Shown here: one piece after another, positions 23,401 to 35,519 of the stretch
Layout of the letters: each line of letters starts with the position of its first letter
How positions within the stretch are numbered: position 1 is the stretch's first letter
From: Paraspadella gotoi
Lineage: Eukaryota > Chaetognatha
Assembly (NCBI GenBank): GCA_051294375.1
Contig: CM119269.1
Location: forward strand, 981,645 to 1,045,644
DNA: 64,000 nt
Reading direction: 5' to 3'
The notes under the pieces: model-generated
Told to the model about the DNA's origin: nothing
Database searches by the model: none
The model's input: only the letters and a program-made list of their open reading frames with translations
Position numbers and translations under genes: made by a program

Positions 23401-24446
23401 AAAATGAATAATTTTCGAATTATTCTCATTTTGTCCAGGAGTGTTTTTTATTTATGTGACGGACTTTCACATTTATAGTAGATCAAAAATGGGAATTTTG
23501 AGGTACAGTTGTAATCGTTATTGCCGATTTTATTATTTCCGCGTTTTACGGTTTTTATCCGTGACGTACTCTCTCGGGTCTGTTATTTTTCGAAATTCGC
23601 GATTTTTGGAACTTTTTTTATATTGGAAAAAAAGAAAAATTTATTTTTATTATTTTTGCCTTCATTTGTACGGGTTTCAAATAACGGACTGTGGAAGCGT
23701 GGTCGCGGTATTGGGTCGCTTCGTTTTTGTTTTTCCTCCTTTTTTTTCTCGTTTTCCCGGTTTTAGTAGTCCGGTCGCTGTTCCTGTACCCCGCCTGATC
23801 ATGAGCGGAGGTTTCAAGTGGTGACGTGGAAAGCAAACTTTAAAAAATTTCAAACTTCAAAATGCACAGAGCCTCCGCATCGCTAGTCAGCAGGCGTCAG
23901 AGGTGACATGAGGCAACGCTGCTAAATGTTTGTGCTCACCGCAGACGCTAGGCCGCCAGGGACAAGCTGGCTCCTGTCCAGCAAAACCTGCTGGGTCGAT
24001 TCGAGTTGAAGACGCGGGGCGGCAAAAACGGCAGGAATAGACGCCGGCGTGGCTCAAGACGTTTTCCCGTAAATGGCTTTCGCCGCAGCGTGCATTGCTG
24101 ACAGAAGGGCGGCTAATCAGTCGGCCAGGAAGCGCCTATTTTGAAAGAACATCTCTGAAAGTCATGCCGACGGCGACCCGCTATTAACACTGGATGCTCG
24201 TCGCGGATGGGACGAGACATTTTGCAGATCAGGAGCATTACGAGCAATGATTGTGCTGCAACCGGAGGGCGGACGAGCGGTGATGAACCCATCGGTGCAA
24301 GGTAGGCGAAGCCGTCAGGGGTGTTTCAGTCCAGCGTGACGCCGACTGTTGAGCCTGGAGCGGGGCGTCGGGAGACATGTGGAAGCGCGTGGGAAGCGGG
24401 CTCAAGCCCCTACCGCCCCCAGTCGGAAGTGAAAAAATAACCCGTT

Positions 24447-24812
24447 TTATTTGGTGTGACTCCAGAAAGATGTGGACGAAAGGTCGATACAGCGGCTTTG
24501 AGGCCGCGACGTCAATTGGTTGAAGATCGAGGTCGCCGGAGGGGGCTCGTGAGTTTCGACGGCTTTTGGAGCCTCCACGGCTGCGCCCGCCGAAGGGCTG
24601 TGCTTCCGCACCCGGGATCGACCGAACAGGAGCGTGAAGGACAAGGGCCGTGCGGTCAATCGGTGAGTCCGATCAGCACCTTGTGGGAGGAGCGTTGTGA
24701 ATTCCCAACTTCCGAGCGCCACGCTCTCGTCACTTGTTGTTTTGTTGGCAGCCCTTGGTGTCCGTGGGGTCCGGCGGGGGGGAGATATTTGGAGTTTGTT
24801 TTTATTTTTTTT
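24447..24812 (-). CDS. Possible 3'-terminal exon with stop overlapping AATAAA
   Basis: On the minus strand an open frame comes out of the 25-N gap and ends 'CIDLSSTSFWSHTK' at TAA. The stop lies within AAATAAAA, a polyadenylation-signal-like sequence. The product is Pro/Ser/Arg-rich with no known domain. On the plus strand the same place has a GTGAGT donor (about 24662) and a tttgttggcag acceptor (ending about 24751), an 88-nt candidate intron. The two readings conflict and neither is confirmed. Confidence 0.2.
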   Translation of the reverse strand, partial: KKNKNKLQISPPRRTPRTPRAANKTTSDESVALGSWEFTTLLPQGADRTHRLTARPLSFTLLFGRSRVRKHSPSAGAAVEAPKAVETHEPPPATSIFNQLTSRPQSRCIDLSSTSFWSHTK

Positions 24813-24837
24813 NNNNNNNNNNNNNNNNNNNNNNNNN
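24813..24837. other. Assembly gap, 25 N
   Basis: Exactly 25 Ns separating the unique GC-richer stretch from L2 copy 2. Confidence 0.95.
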
Positions 24838-25444
24838 ATCACATGTATTATGAGGAACTAGATGGAAATTGTATGTATATCAGAGAAGTGAACCAGACAA
24901 ACGTCTTTATGTTGTATTTTAATTTATGACACAACGCTGCATCGGAATTCCTCGTTTTTATTCCTTTATATATAGTTGTATGGTTCCTTAAGTGCGCTCG
25001 CGCCCAGTTCACTTAGATTTGAGGTTCAGTACTTCTTGTCTAAACAAATGGGTTTGACTAATTTTTTTAACATAGTAACCGACAAAGCCGGATGAACTGA
25101 ATAACCGTGACTGCGAACTGAAACACAAAAAGTTGACTATAGAGTTCTGCGCGGCGGACAACTAAAAATTGGGGAAGGAATGACCTTCGAGGATGCAGTG
25201 GAGGATAAATTGTGCAGAAATTGGGGTAAGAAAATGAGGTGAAGCGGGGTGGAAAATGTGGTAAGTGATTTTCTGGACGGACGTAATGAAGGAGACGATG
25301 CAGACAAAGGCTCAATTTAATGGTTAGAGGAGGAAGAAAAGAAGGTTAATTGGATGGTGGAGAAAAAATAAATACGAGAAATAAGAAAGAAAATAACACA
25401 TTCGGGAAAGATCTAGCAGAGTTTTCTGAGTATGAGGGTTCGAA

Positions 25445-25775
25445 GAGAATGATAATGAAGAAAGATAAGCAAATAATCCATTAACCATAAGGACTATTAA
25501 CCATTAACGCTTACCAAGGCTGTAATCTTTTGATGGTAACAAGGAAGATAAATGAAAAGAAAGCAAATAACCATTAATCCATTAACCAATAACCAAGCTG
25601 TAGGCGATGACTTAGAGATGAGTAAAAGGATGAATAATGAGAAGAGAAAGTGCAAATAACCGATTAACCATTAACACCATTTAACCAAGCTTGTTATTCT
25701 TTGATGGGTAAAAGGATGATAAGAAGAAAGAAAGCAAATAACCATAACCATTAACCAAGCTGTTAATCTTTGGGT
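25445..25775. repeat. Minisatellite, second copy of the AACCATTAACC-rich array
   Basis: The same four-unit array as at 4985-5325, in the same orientation, with different small indels. Confidence 0.6.
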
Positions 25776-25894
25776 CGGTGTGCAGAGTTAAGGTAGTCGC
25801 CAGAGTAAACCTCTAACCTTGATCGCGGCATAAGCGGCTCGTACCGAAATAGTATATCCGTGACGCAAAACGACTTACGCGACCCGTAGCCTGT

Positions 25895-25920
25895 GGGCCA
25901 AGATGGCGGCCAAGAGGGCG
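25895..25920. promoter_or_regulatory. YY1-like motif in GC-rich stretch (copy 2)
   Basis: CCAAGATGGCGGCCAAG at 25899-25915 is a cleaner version of the motif in the first L2 copy and a full match to the YY1 core. It has the same setting. Confidence 0.3.
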
Positions 25921-26438
25921 GAAGACTTTCTCGCACCAAGCGCGGCGCGAATTAACGAGCGGTAGAAGTTCGGCGAGGCGTGGCTTTAAAAAGGGGAGGA
26001 TATCTTGTAACACTGAGAGGTGTACCGCCCGGTCCTGTTCAATAGAGCGAGGGAACTCCGGTTGTAATGTTCGCTTTATCCTTTCTTGCTAAATGGGACG
26101 CTAAAGAAGAAATTGTGAAAAGAAAAAAAGGAAGGGCTTTTGTTTCGAAACCGTCGTTTTCAAATCGAAGGGCGCTAGGGGCGAGAAGGGGGGAGATTCG
26201 CCAACGATTGATTAGACTCTCGTCCGGCGTGATTGTGAAAATTGAGGCTTTACTCGCGGTTTGATGCCGTTGATGGCGAGAGGGAGAGAGAGAGAAAAGA
26301 GAAACGAGACTTTGAATCTTAACTTATTGTCATTTCATTTTTGAAGAAAATAGGAAACAATAGGGAAAGCAACTTGGCTTTTATTATCCATCTTGACGAA
26401 GGATAACAGATGGTTTGTTTTTTTTTTTTTATGTTAAT

Positions 26439-26695
26439 TACAGTTTGAGTTTAGTTTTGACAAACGATTTATTTAAATTCAAAAAACAGACATGTTTTCG
26501 GCTTCATTCAAGCCTTCAATCAACAGCATTAGTGAACTTGGAAAATATTTTTTGTGTAAAGGAAAGAGAGAAAGAGAGATAAACACAAAAAATATTCCAA
26601 AGTTTCACTAAATTGCTGATGAAGGCTTGAAAAGAAGCCGAAACATGTCTGTTTTGAATAAATAAAATCGTTGCAAACTAAACTCAACTGTTCTC
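26439..26695. mobile_element. Fold-back (MITE-like) insertion in copy C
   Basis: The arms 26439-26540 and 26590-26695 are inverted repeats of about 100 bp. Shared blocks include the gagtttagtttt type, a gacatgtttcggcttc core, and an aatattttttgtgt end. Copy A lacks the element: there 'atgttaatta' runs straight into 'ctgcaac'. In C the same site is flanked by atgttaatta on the left and atgttaatttt on the right, consistent with a target-site duplication. A shorter, degraded version is in copy B near 5950-6130. Confidence 0.6.
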
Positions 26696-27785
26696 TAATC
26701 GTCCCAAAACAACGAAAAGAAAGGATTTATATCACAATGTTAATTTTACTGCAACATAATAATGCTCTAAGTTATGATTAAAATATTTCGTTCATGACCT
26801 ACAAACTAAGTTAATCACTATTAGTTTAATAAAACAAGTTCATATAAAGGATCAATCGTTTCGTCGAGGGATAATTATTACTGCAGATGTTGTAATACAG
26901 ATATACATTCCGATCAACAGATAATTAAATGGGGGATGTCAATGACCAGAAAAAGGAATTCAATATCAATATCTTCCGATATGGAGGGAAACAAAGCTAA
27001 ACCAAAAAACTTATCTTTCTTTGTTAAAACATATTTACTTATTGAAAACTCTTTCTCTGCTTTCAGTTTCAAATTTCCTTGAAATTAAAAGGTCGAGCGA
27101 AAAAGGGGAGAGAGGGGGGGAATGTGGGGAGGAGGAAGGTGAAGAGGAGGAGGAGGAGGCAGGCAAGAGGAGAAGAGCGCCGGTTTATCACAAATCGTAG
27201 ATGAAGGAAAGGAAATGCGGAGTTTTTTTTTGTTTTGTTTTTTTTCAAAATCGAGGGGCATCCAGTCCTATCTTTCTAAATATCATGGATAGCGGAAACA
27301 AAGGGGATATTTAATTTCGAAATGCCATTTGCCAGAAAATCCAAGTAAAAAAATATAAAAATCAACTCCGGTATATAAAAAAAAACTCAGAGTTAGAAAC
27401 CGGAATAATTATTTAAAGAGGATAACAACAAAATATCTGACTGGGAGAAAAATAACGCGTCGGTGAACATTAAGTGCACTTCAGAGAGACGAATAAATGC
27501 GCACAAAGCGAAAATATATAATAAACGACGATGTTCTATCAAACTGATATAATCGACATCAAGATGGTCAAGGCAACTAGGAGACTAATAATACAAAAAA
27601 AAACAAAACACAGAAAAAAAACCACAAAACGACAAGAGACACGAACAGCAGACCAAAGACGTCCGACCCGAAACCAAATTCTTCTTATATTTTTTCTATT
27701 AGCTACGCATATAATTTTTTTGAGTTGCGTTCAATGGTTGAATCCGCGACGTCCGCCTCTTCGTTTCAGCTTGAATGAATAAAAG

Positions 27786-30700
27786 CTACACCATGAGAGA
27801 TCGTCCTCGTTGCCCAGCGCGAGCGGGGTACTCTCACCCTACACTAAAAAACTCCATACCCGCTCCTCCTCACTTCCTTTGTCTCTTCTCTGCCAAACTT
27901 GACATCTCAAACCTCTCTAAACTACCGTCTCTTCGTACTAGGATTTTTTGGATCAAATCCCGTTGTTTCCCTTGTTGTTGTTTAGAGAGTCCACTTATCA
28001 TTCGTTGTTTATTTCCTCCGTTCTGCGATTCTCGAAGTGCACATTCGCTTGATGGTGAGGTGTATGTTATGAGCGATGGAGTCGTTGACGAGCCGCCTCC
28101 GCCAAAACCGTGCGTCTCAATGTATCGGGGATACGAGGCTGCGCCACGCCGTTGGTCCAAGGATATGTCAAGCAATGCTGGCATGCCGAGGCAAGTCGAT
28201 TCCGGCGCTAAAGGGTGGGATACGGCGTTGAGTGAGTCGTGGGACAGGCGCACTCACGTCGTAGGCTCTGCGAAGGAAAGTAGAAAACCGAATAATTTCG
28301 AGGAGCTCGGGGAACGCTCGTCCATCTTCCCAACCGTGAGATTCCTCTAATCCATCTCACTGGTACTTGTAACGTAACGACATCCACAACAGCGTTGGCA
28401 TAAGAAGAAGACTGAGTTATATCGATGATTGGGTGTCACAAACGTAAACCAAGCCGGTTGGTTAAAAGTATCTGACGCCAACTGAGGTGTTTTGTCCGAA
28501 GCATCTCCGAGCGAACATATCTCTAAAAAGAGAGCCCACGTTAGCTGGACATCACGGGGCAATCCATGTGTTGTATAGACAATAAGAGAATAGGAAAGGT
28601 CTAAGAGATTGAAAGGAAAAAAAGAGGGATAAGAGTTAAATGCATTGAAAGAGATTAAAAAGAGAGAGAGGAGAAAAGAGAAAAGAAAAAAAGAAGAACA
28701 AACAATATAAGAGATATTAAGATGAGGGCAAGTACAGCGAAAGCGAAGAATCTAGAAACATACTAAACAAAGAAGAAGAGGGAGAAAAGGAAAGAAAAGA
28801 AAGAAACAAAAAATATAAGCCAAAAAGAATAGAAGTATAAAGAAAGAGAAAAAAGTAGTGGATAAACAGGACTATTTCAGAGAAAAAAAAGAAGATAGAT
28901 TGCGGAAAACGAGATCATAGGTTACGATAAAAATGTCAAGATCCGATGATAAACAACGAGAGAGACTATACAGAAAAGAGCACCTAGTACAAGGAAGAGA
29001 TCATCGACATATTAACCTTCGTTTGAAAAAACATAAAAGACAAATGAGGCAATGTAAGAAAAACTAGTCCAAACAAAAATAAAAAAAAAAAAAAAGAAAA
29101 ACAGAAAAATACAATCAAAAATAAAAAACGCTGGATCTCTCCTGTCAACTTCCTCCGAAACTCGATCTCGACCTCCGTGATTTACCAACCGCTCTAGTTC
29201 CAAGAGACTACAGTTAGAGAACGGTGCGTGCAGCCGAAGAGGAGTAATGGACCGATTAAGAGGAGAGAGTAAACCTGAGAGGTGTTTGCCCAAGTGAGTA
29301 TGTCTTGCCATAGTAGGATGTCTGCCCATAGCGCCGCCCGCATGTGTGGCCAATACGCGTAAACTCCAAGAGTCATGGATGAGCAATAGTGACTTCGTTA
29401 TAAAAACGGCCGCCAAAAAAATAGTTGTAAAAAAATATAATTTGGTTGTTTTTTATCCGATTAAAGAACAACAAATAACAAATAAAAGCCGCACCTGCTG
29501 GCCGTTTTGAGATGGCCGCTGCTGCCGCGAGCTGCCCAGCGTCGCCAAAAGACGACGCGGCTTGAAGCTCCAGCCGGGCGTCATCGTCGCCGGCAGATGG
29601 TGACGGATCAGTACAAACTCCCGATCGCTGAGGTCGGAGAAGATTTAGTTGGTGATTGGCTGTGATTTGGTGAATATCGATTTTTTCAAATTATGGCGAG
29701 AGAATTAATTGAAATAGCAGTTGTTCTAAAATTCATATGAAGGGCAAATTGTTCGACCATTGTATTGACTGGGAGTTTAAGAGAATTCTTTACTAAAATA
29801 GACCCACATGGTCTGGACTGCTCCGCATCACGCCACTAGGGAGATTCGAACGGTTGATCACAAGAAATATCGAGGGCGGGAAAAAACAAGAAGTACAATT
29901 GCGTTTCAAGAGTATATGTGCACTATTTATGAAACTGGCCTTCAAATGCTCGAGTCATGCTTAAGGAAAAAGAGAGAAATACAAGATAAGAATATTTACT
30001 ATTATCAAAACATCGACAGCTATAATTACCCTCACTAGCGATCACGTTAGGCGGCGCCACAGCCACGCCCCTGGCGCCGGATGAAGATCCAGTCTCCGGC
30101 GTCGTCCGGGGCGCGCTCTGCGACGACATCGCCTTCAACTCTGGACTCGGCGCCGGCAGAAGGATGTCACATGATGATGCCCAGTCAAAGATGGCGCCGA
30201 ATATAAGCAGGAAGGACCGGCCCGCCATAACGCCTCGAAAATGTCTGCGGCGAAAACACATAATAAAAAAAAGGAATAAAATAAAAGTATGATTATGTAA
30301 TATTTAAACTTGGATGTGTTCATTTGTTATCGACGTCAGTCCACGAACCTTGTCCGTTAGATGCGAATCCCCTTCCCCGTCTTAAGCGAACCGCCTCTTC
30401 ACAATCGCGCGCTGCAAAAATAGCAAGTCACGAGCGAAAAAACCTAAAGCGATTATCCGAAAAGCAAAGGCGAGAAACTGAATGCTAAATAACTTTTCTT
30501 GTCTCTCTCTCTCGTTTCTCCTCCTCTCTCTCTCTCACTCTCTCTCTCCTCTCTCTCTCTTCTTCTCTCTCTCTCGCTCTCGTCTTTCTCTCTCTCTCTC
30601 TCTTCCATTCTCTTTCTTCCTCTCTCCTCTCACTCTCTTATCTCTCTCTCTCCTCTCTCTCTTTCCTTATCCCCTCTCTCTCTCTCACGAACCTCCAGCG

Positions 30701-30872
30701 GCCCTGGTCCGGTCCAATCGATGGACAGATGCAGGGTCTTGCACTGAGACGCTGGAAATAGGAAGCAATAGACGCTCAACATGTATCGTCGTATCGCGAA
30801 TGTTGGAATTTGTTGAAAACTGGCACTTTGCTTATTGACGGGTTCCGTCTCCGAGACCGTCACCATCCCCAC
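27786..30872 (-). CDS. Ig-superfamily membrane protein, 3' part, copy C (frame-damaged)
   Basis: Third copy of the same exon series: Ig-like half-domain about 30692-30872, juxtamembrane about 30350-30405, transmembrane about 30031-30244, tail exons about 29759-29862, 29495-29659, 29211-29398, 28360-28513, and the terminal exon about 27786-28267. It is the noisiest of the three, with scattered one- to three-base insertions. It helps settle the consensus where A and B disagree, for example the 5' border of the transmembrane exon, where B and C both support an extra A-C. Confidence 0.5.
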
Positions 30873-31232
30873 TGAGTGGATCGAAAAAGGAAATGCTGTG
30901 GCGATACTTGCTTTGGCGGGATTTGATAGAGGTCAAATCTGAAGAGAGAGAGAGAGTCTCACGAGAGTCAGAGAGAGAGAGAGAGACAGATCGAGAGTAC
31001 GAGAGAAGAGCACGAGAGAGAGGAGCAGAGAGAGAGAGAGAGAAGAGAGAGAAAGAGAAAAGAATGATGGGCCGCGAATCGGTCGGTTTGAAAAAATGGC
31101 GCGTCAACTGCGAGTTCGACTCGAGATTCGACGTCCCCCTTTCGCCTCTCCCGGGTCTTCTGTCCCCTAGGAAACGTCACAGAATCATTCACGGTCATTC
31201 TCGGTTCATTGAGCAAGATGTACTCAACGCGG

Positions 31233-32782
31233 GTTTCTAATTCCTGAGCAAAGAAACTGACTTCGGTTTTTTTTTCTTCTGTGCGAACTCCGACCTTTTC
31301 CACACCAACATTTACAGTCTAATATTACATTTATTAACACGGAGCAACCTCGAACACTCTCGTCCCACTAACCCCTGGCTCACCCGGTTCTCCTCCTTGT
31401 CCTGCTATCCAGTCCATTCTGGCACGCAATGCTTACGGATTCTCATCGTAACTCTCAAGGAAGTCAAGATCACGGGTCGCAATCCATCCTACGTGATGAT
31501 CACCCATTCTTTTGCCAGCCAGTGATGGTAATTGGGCGGCGGTCGTCGCACGGAGAATCGCCGGCCGTTAATCTGGGGAGTGTGGGGATGAGACAGCAGG
31601 AATAAAGTCGGGCGCTTGCCCGTTGAGATCAATTCGTCGGCGTCAACGTCTCTCTGAATTACACTCGAATTTTTTCACAGTTTTTCTTTTTTATAATCTC
31701 CTTGCACGCCTTTTCTTTGTTTCTTTTTTTATTTTTTATTCTTTTTGTCTTCTTTATTTAATCTTTTCTCGTATATTTATATCACTGTTAGAATATTCAG
31801 TTTCTTTGTTACGATGATGTATAGGTTGTAGAGCGAGTATTCTTTCGAGAGTATAGAGTCTTAGAAATCTTTATCTTCTTCTTACTCGCGCACTTGCATT
31901 GAATCTGAGAGAGAGAGTAGAGAGGCTGAGCAATGTCTTAAGAGAGAGTAGAGATGATCCTTAAGAAGAGAGAGATGATGAGAGATGATTGATGAGAGAG
32001 ATGAGAGAGAGACTAGAAGAAACATTTTACTTGACCAGAAATATATTTTAGAGAAGAGAAGAAGTCAAAAGAGCGAATCCTAATATTAGATTTCATCATC
32101 GATTTATTTTTTTTGTTCAAGTAATATGCCGCATCTATAGCGTTCTAAGACTATGTGGTATCATTCTGTCGCTTGTTCGTGTTGTCCTCTCGTTCGTCGT
32201 TCGCTTTCGTTCTATTTCTGTCGTCGTCCGTTGTCGTCGTCGTCCGTCTGTAGCCAATGATACACCCAATTTTGATAAACGACAATAAATATAAAGTTGA
32301 AAACACTCTTGATGTGTCTGTCGACACGATAATTAAGCCTTAACGAAGCTAATCGATAAAGCTTAACAAAATCATTTACAAATACTATGGTGTCCAACTT
32401 GAAAAACTTTGTAGATTAGACGAAATTGATTGAATTGATATTGATTTTAACAAGTACTTAATTGAGAGCCCACGCGTATAAGAGTTGCGCGAGAGAGACA
32501 TAGAGTACTAAGAGCGAGATCACAGTATAAATTAGATAGAGAATATTCAGTAAATATTACGGCGGATCTGAGATCCCTTGTAATCAGGAGCTAGTTTTCG
32601 TGTCCTTAATAGCGATGTTGCGTTCCATTCATTGTATACTGACAAGCAGATCGACGCGTCGTCTGGTAGTCACTGCTTAAAGTCAGGACGGACTGTATGT
32701 AAGTGTGAACTGAAAAGCATTACTTAATAGAGAACGTTGGGCCAGGGTCGTTTTGATACGGTTCTTTTTGCTTTTTTTGTAT

Positions 32783-32834
<52 letters not shown>

Positions 32835-32837
32835 CTC
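31233..32837. repeat. Repeat unit L3, copy 2 (apparently exact duplicate)
   Basis: Offset 20825 from the first copy. It ends in a (CT)n tract at the point where copy 1 meets a 25-N gap. No gene is supported. Confidence 0.8.
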
Positions 32838-33280
32838 CTCTCTCCTCTCTCTCTCTCTCTCTCTCATGTCCGGCCACACCGCAAAGGCAAATGACTTTCG
32901 GGTTGTGCAGCAACTTCACAATGATCTCTTATTCATAGTTTTTCTTTCCCAATGAGATTTGAGAAGGACGGTTTTGAAGAAATTCTTTTCCTGTAGGGAA
33001 GAGAGGCGAGCGAAGAATAGTAAAAATATGGGCGTTCACTTGTTTTTTAAAACGCCGTTTAGAAGATCGAAGTGCGTTTAATTCGAAAGACTTTGAAGAG
33101 GTGAATGAGAATGACGCTTTCTCTCGCTCGTCTGAAGCCGCTGAATAAAAGATCCGGCGTGTTTGGTTTGAATGAAGGATGATTTGGTTGAACGACGAGA
33201 AAGGATCGGACGGAAGTCCTAAGAGCCTAGATCTGAATTAGAGGCTCGGCGCTCATCTCTCTCTCTCTCTTCCCTCCTCT

Positions 33281-33330
<50 letters not shown>

Positions 33331-33419
33331 CTCTTCTCTCTCTCTCTCACTCTCTCTCTCTCTCTCTCTTTTCTTTTTCGTCATTCTCAGACTCTGATGA
33401 TTCAGGAAGAAGAATCTCT

Positions 33420-33600
33420 CTTTGCCGAGACGGAGAGGGGGGGGTCGTGAATGCGATTACTTCTCTAAATCTCCCGGATGTGAGAGGAAAGAAGAATCAC
33501 CGGAAGATAAAGACCGACAACAAGATTCAGCGCCTTGGCAAGTTCGTCTTTTTTTCTTTTTTTTTAAGAACCCGCCCGAGCTAAAAAAAGAGCGATTGTG
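33420..33600. other. Unassigned spacer
   Basis: Sits between the CT-rich end of L3 copy 2 and the inverted duplicate X. Mixed composition with a poly-T run near 33550-33570. No gene or repeat partner is seen. Confidence 0.4.
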
Positions 33601-34034
33601 ACTTTTCCCCCCCCAAAATTAAGATATTGTGGCGGTATATTCACACCGCCTCACATCGTTCAGCCAATCCCATTGGTGAGATGCCCCATACCAATGGGCA
33701 TCAAAGGCAACCCGGCCGTTTTATTCTGCATTACTTCTGTTATACTTTTATTAATTTTACGCTTGCTATAATAATACCTTGACCTTCAAGAAATTAATCA
33801 AACCCAGCAAATCTTTGAACATAAATAATTGAAATGAGATGTCGCTATCAAAAAACAAACCAAAAAACCAAAAAGAAAACAAGAGAACATCGGCAAACCT
33901 GGAGGTAGTCGCGCGGAAGAGAGAAGTAGAGCCTCCTGCCGAAATCCCGTCGCTTCTCGATCCAAGCTTCGTTCTTCGGGATTCGAGTGTAGACGGAATC
34001 GCTGCAGTGGAGGCGTCATAGAAACAGGCGCGTC

Positions 34035-34245
34035 ATTGATCAGGGGTCATAGATCAGCGGGGTTTATAGATCACGGGGGTTCAGAGATAAGGGGTCATTG
34101 ATCCATGGGGGACAGAGTATCAGGGTTCATAGATCAGGCGGGTCATAGATCATGAGGGTCAGAATCAGGCGGGTCATAGATCAGCGGCGGGTCATAGATC
34201 AGGGGGTCATAGATCAGGGAGTCAGAGATAAGGTGATCATAGATC
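34035..34245. repeat. 15-bp minisatellite, inverted partner
   Basis: Units of the type ggggtcatagatcag, the reverse complement of the array at 15890-16095. Unit length varies by one to three bases. Confidence 0.7.
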
Positions 34246-34783
34246 GAGTCTCGCGAGATTAGGATCATTGCACGTTCATTTTATTATCGTCCGCGATCTA
34301 CTACCGAAAGTCATGACACTGCGTCAGGATCCTGTTGTCCAGATTGTTTGTCAATTGTCATGTCTCTGTCTGCGTATTACGTAAAGATGGCGCAATGGCT
34401 CGTATAAGTCTGTTTCATCAGAGTTTCCATGGTGACGAAGCGCTAAAGCGATTTTTCGTTTTAGGACGAAAACAGTCTTCATCGATTTTCGCCTCACGTT
34501 TCAAACTCTCGAAAAAAAAAGGGAAAAGAAATCGGAGGTCGTCTCGTCCTTTCGCCGACGCCACCTCGTGACATTTCTTTAAAGAAACGACTCTTTGCCC
34601 ACGAAGACAGCGCCCATGTCTTGACTCTGTTCTTTCTCAATTTCTCTTGACATTGATGCAATTTTGCAGCTTAGCTAAAATAAACATATCTGAAGCTATA
34701 AACTGTCCTCCTTGTGCTTCTACTTTTTACATTTATTTTTCCGGTGAAATCCTTCTTCACTCCTTCGATCCTTTTCTCTTTTC

Positions 34784-34894
<111 letters not shown>

Positions 34895-35030
34895 TTTTCA
34901 AGTCGGCCTCACCTTCTTTAACCTTGAGTCACTATTTTCCTCACCAACTTCTCCCACTCCCAATTCTTACTCTCACATTTCAACGTCTCTGATGAAAAAA
35001 AAACGCAGTTGGTCCTGGTCGCGAATCACG

Positions 35031-35141
35031 CCGTGTCACTTCAAGTCATTTCGAGTTATTTTGACTATGAGTCACCCCGAATCACTTCGAATCACTTCGA
35101 GTCACTTAGAGTCACTATGAGACACTTAGAGTCACTTTGAG
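35031..35141. repeat. 10-bp tandem repeat (CGAGTCACTT-like)
   Basis: About ten units with point changes, such as cgaatcactt, cgagtcactt and agagtcacta. The period is 10 bp, close to one DNA helical turn. Confidence 0.65.
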
Positions 35142-35519
35142 TTCATATAATAATCGGTGTCCGTTTTACTTGGATTATCGTTAGTAATGAAATCCCGATA
35201 TAACAAGTCTCTTGTCATATGACCGATTGACCCCGTGGTGGTCACGATGTTTTCAATTGGTTCAGCTTCTTCATGCCCCGATTGCTCGGGACACCTTTGA
35301 TCATTTCACCCATAATGCGTTTGTTTACTCCGTGATTAGTAACCTCACCCCGAATGGGATCGACAAGACCCGAAACTCACCTCTCACGCAGTTTGTAGAG
35401 AAAGTGATCCAAGTTGAAGGGTGGGTTGGAATAAACGTCGCAAAAAAGGATCTGTTCTCGGTCGTTGGAGTGAAAGTTCACCTGGAATCGAGAAATGGGA
35501 AGAGGGAAGTCGGTGAGAA

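Larger units (their letters stand above)
16620..24812. other. Unique GC-richer, ORF-dense stretch, no recognised gene
   Basis: It has no counterpart elsewhere in the window and almost no GA/CT microsatellites, unlike everything around it. Several overlapping open frames of 60-130 codons occur on both strands (for example 17597-18069, 19054-19413, 19591-20446, 21065-21494, 22316-22581). AT-rich islands lie at 18540-18860 and 23130-23700. No frame shows a domain I can name. Its abrupt difference from the flanks suggests foreign DNA, a different chromosomal segment joined by misassembly, or an old insertion. Confidence 0.4.
24838..26390. repeat. Repeat unit L2, copy 2
   Basis: Starts directly after a 25-N gap with the same landmark as 4390 and runs collinear to the start of copy C. 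It carries the same minisatellite (25445-25775) and GC-rich stretch (25780-26080). Differences from copy 1 are mostly single-base indels. Confidence 0.75.
26390..31232. repeat. Long repeat unit L1, copy C
   Basis: Collinear with copies A and B. Its first 300 bases contain a fold-back insertion missing in copy A. The 26.7-27.75 kb part is AT-rich 3' flank. The purine-rich intron is at 28590-28900, the CT tract at 30500-30690 and the GA tract at 30940-31065. Confidence 0.8.
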
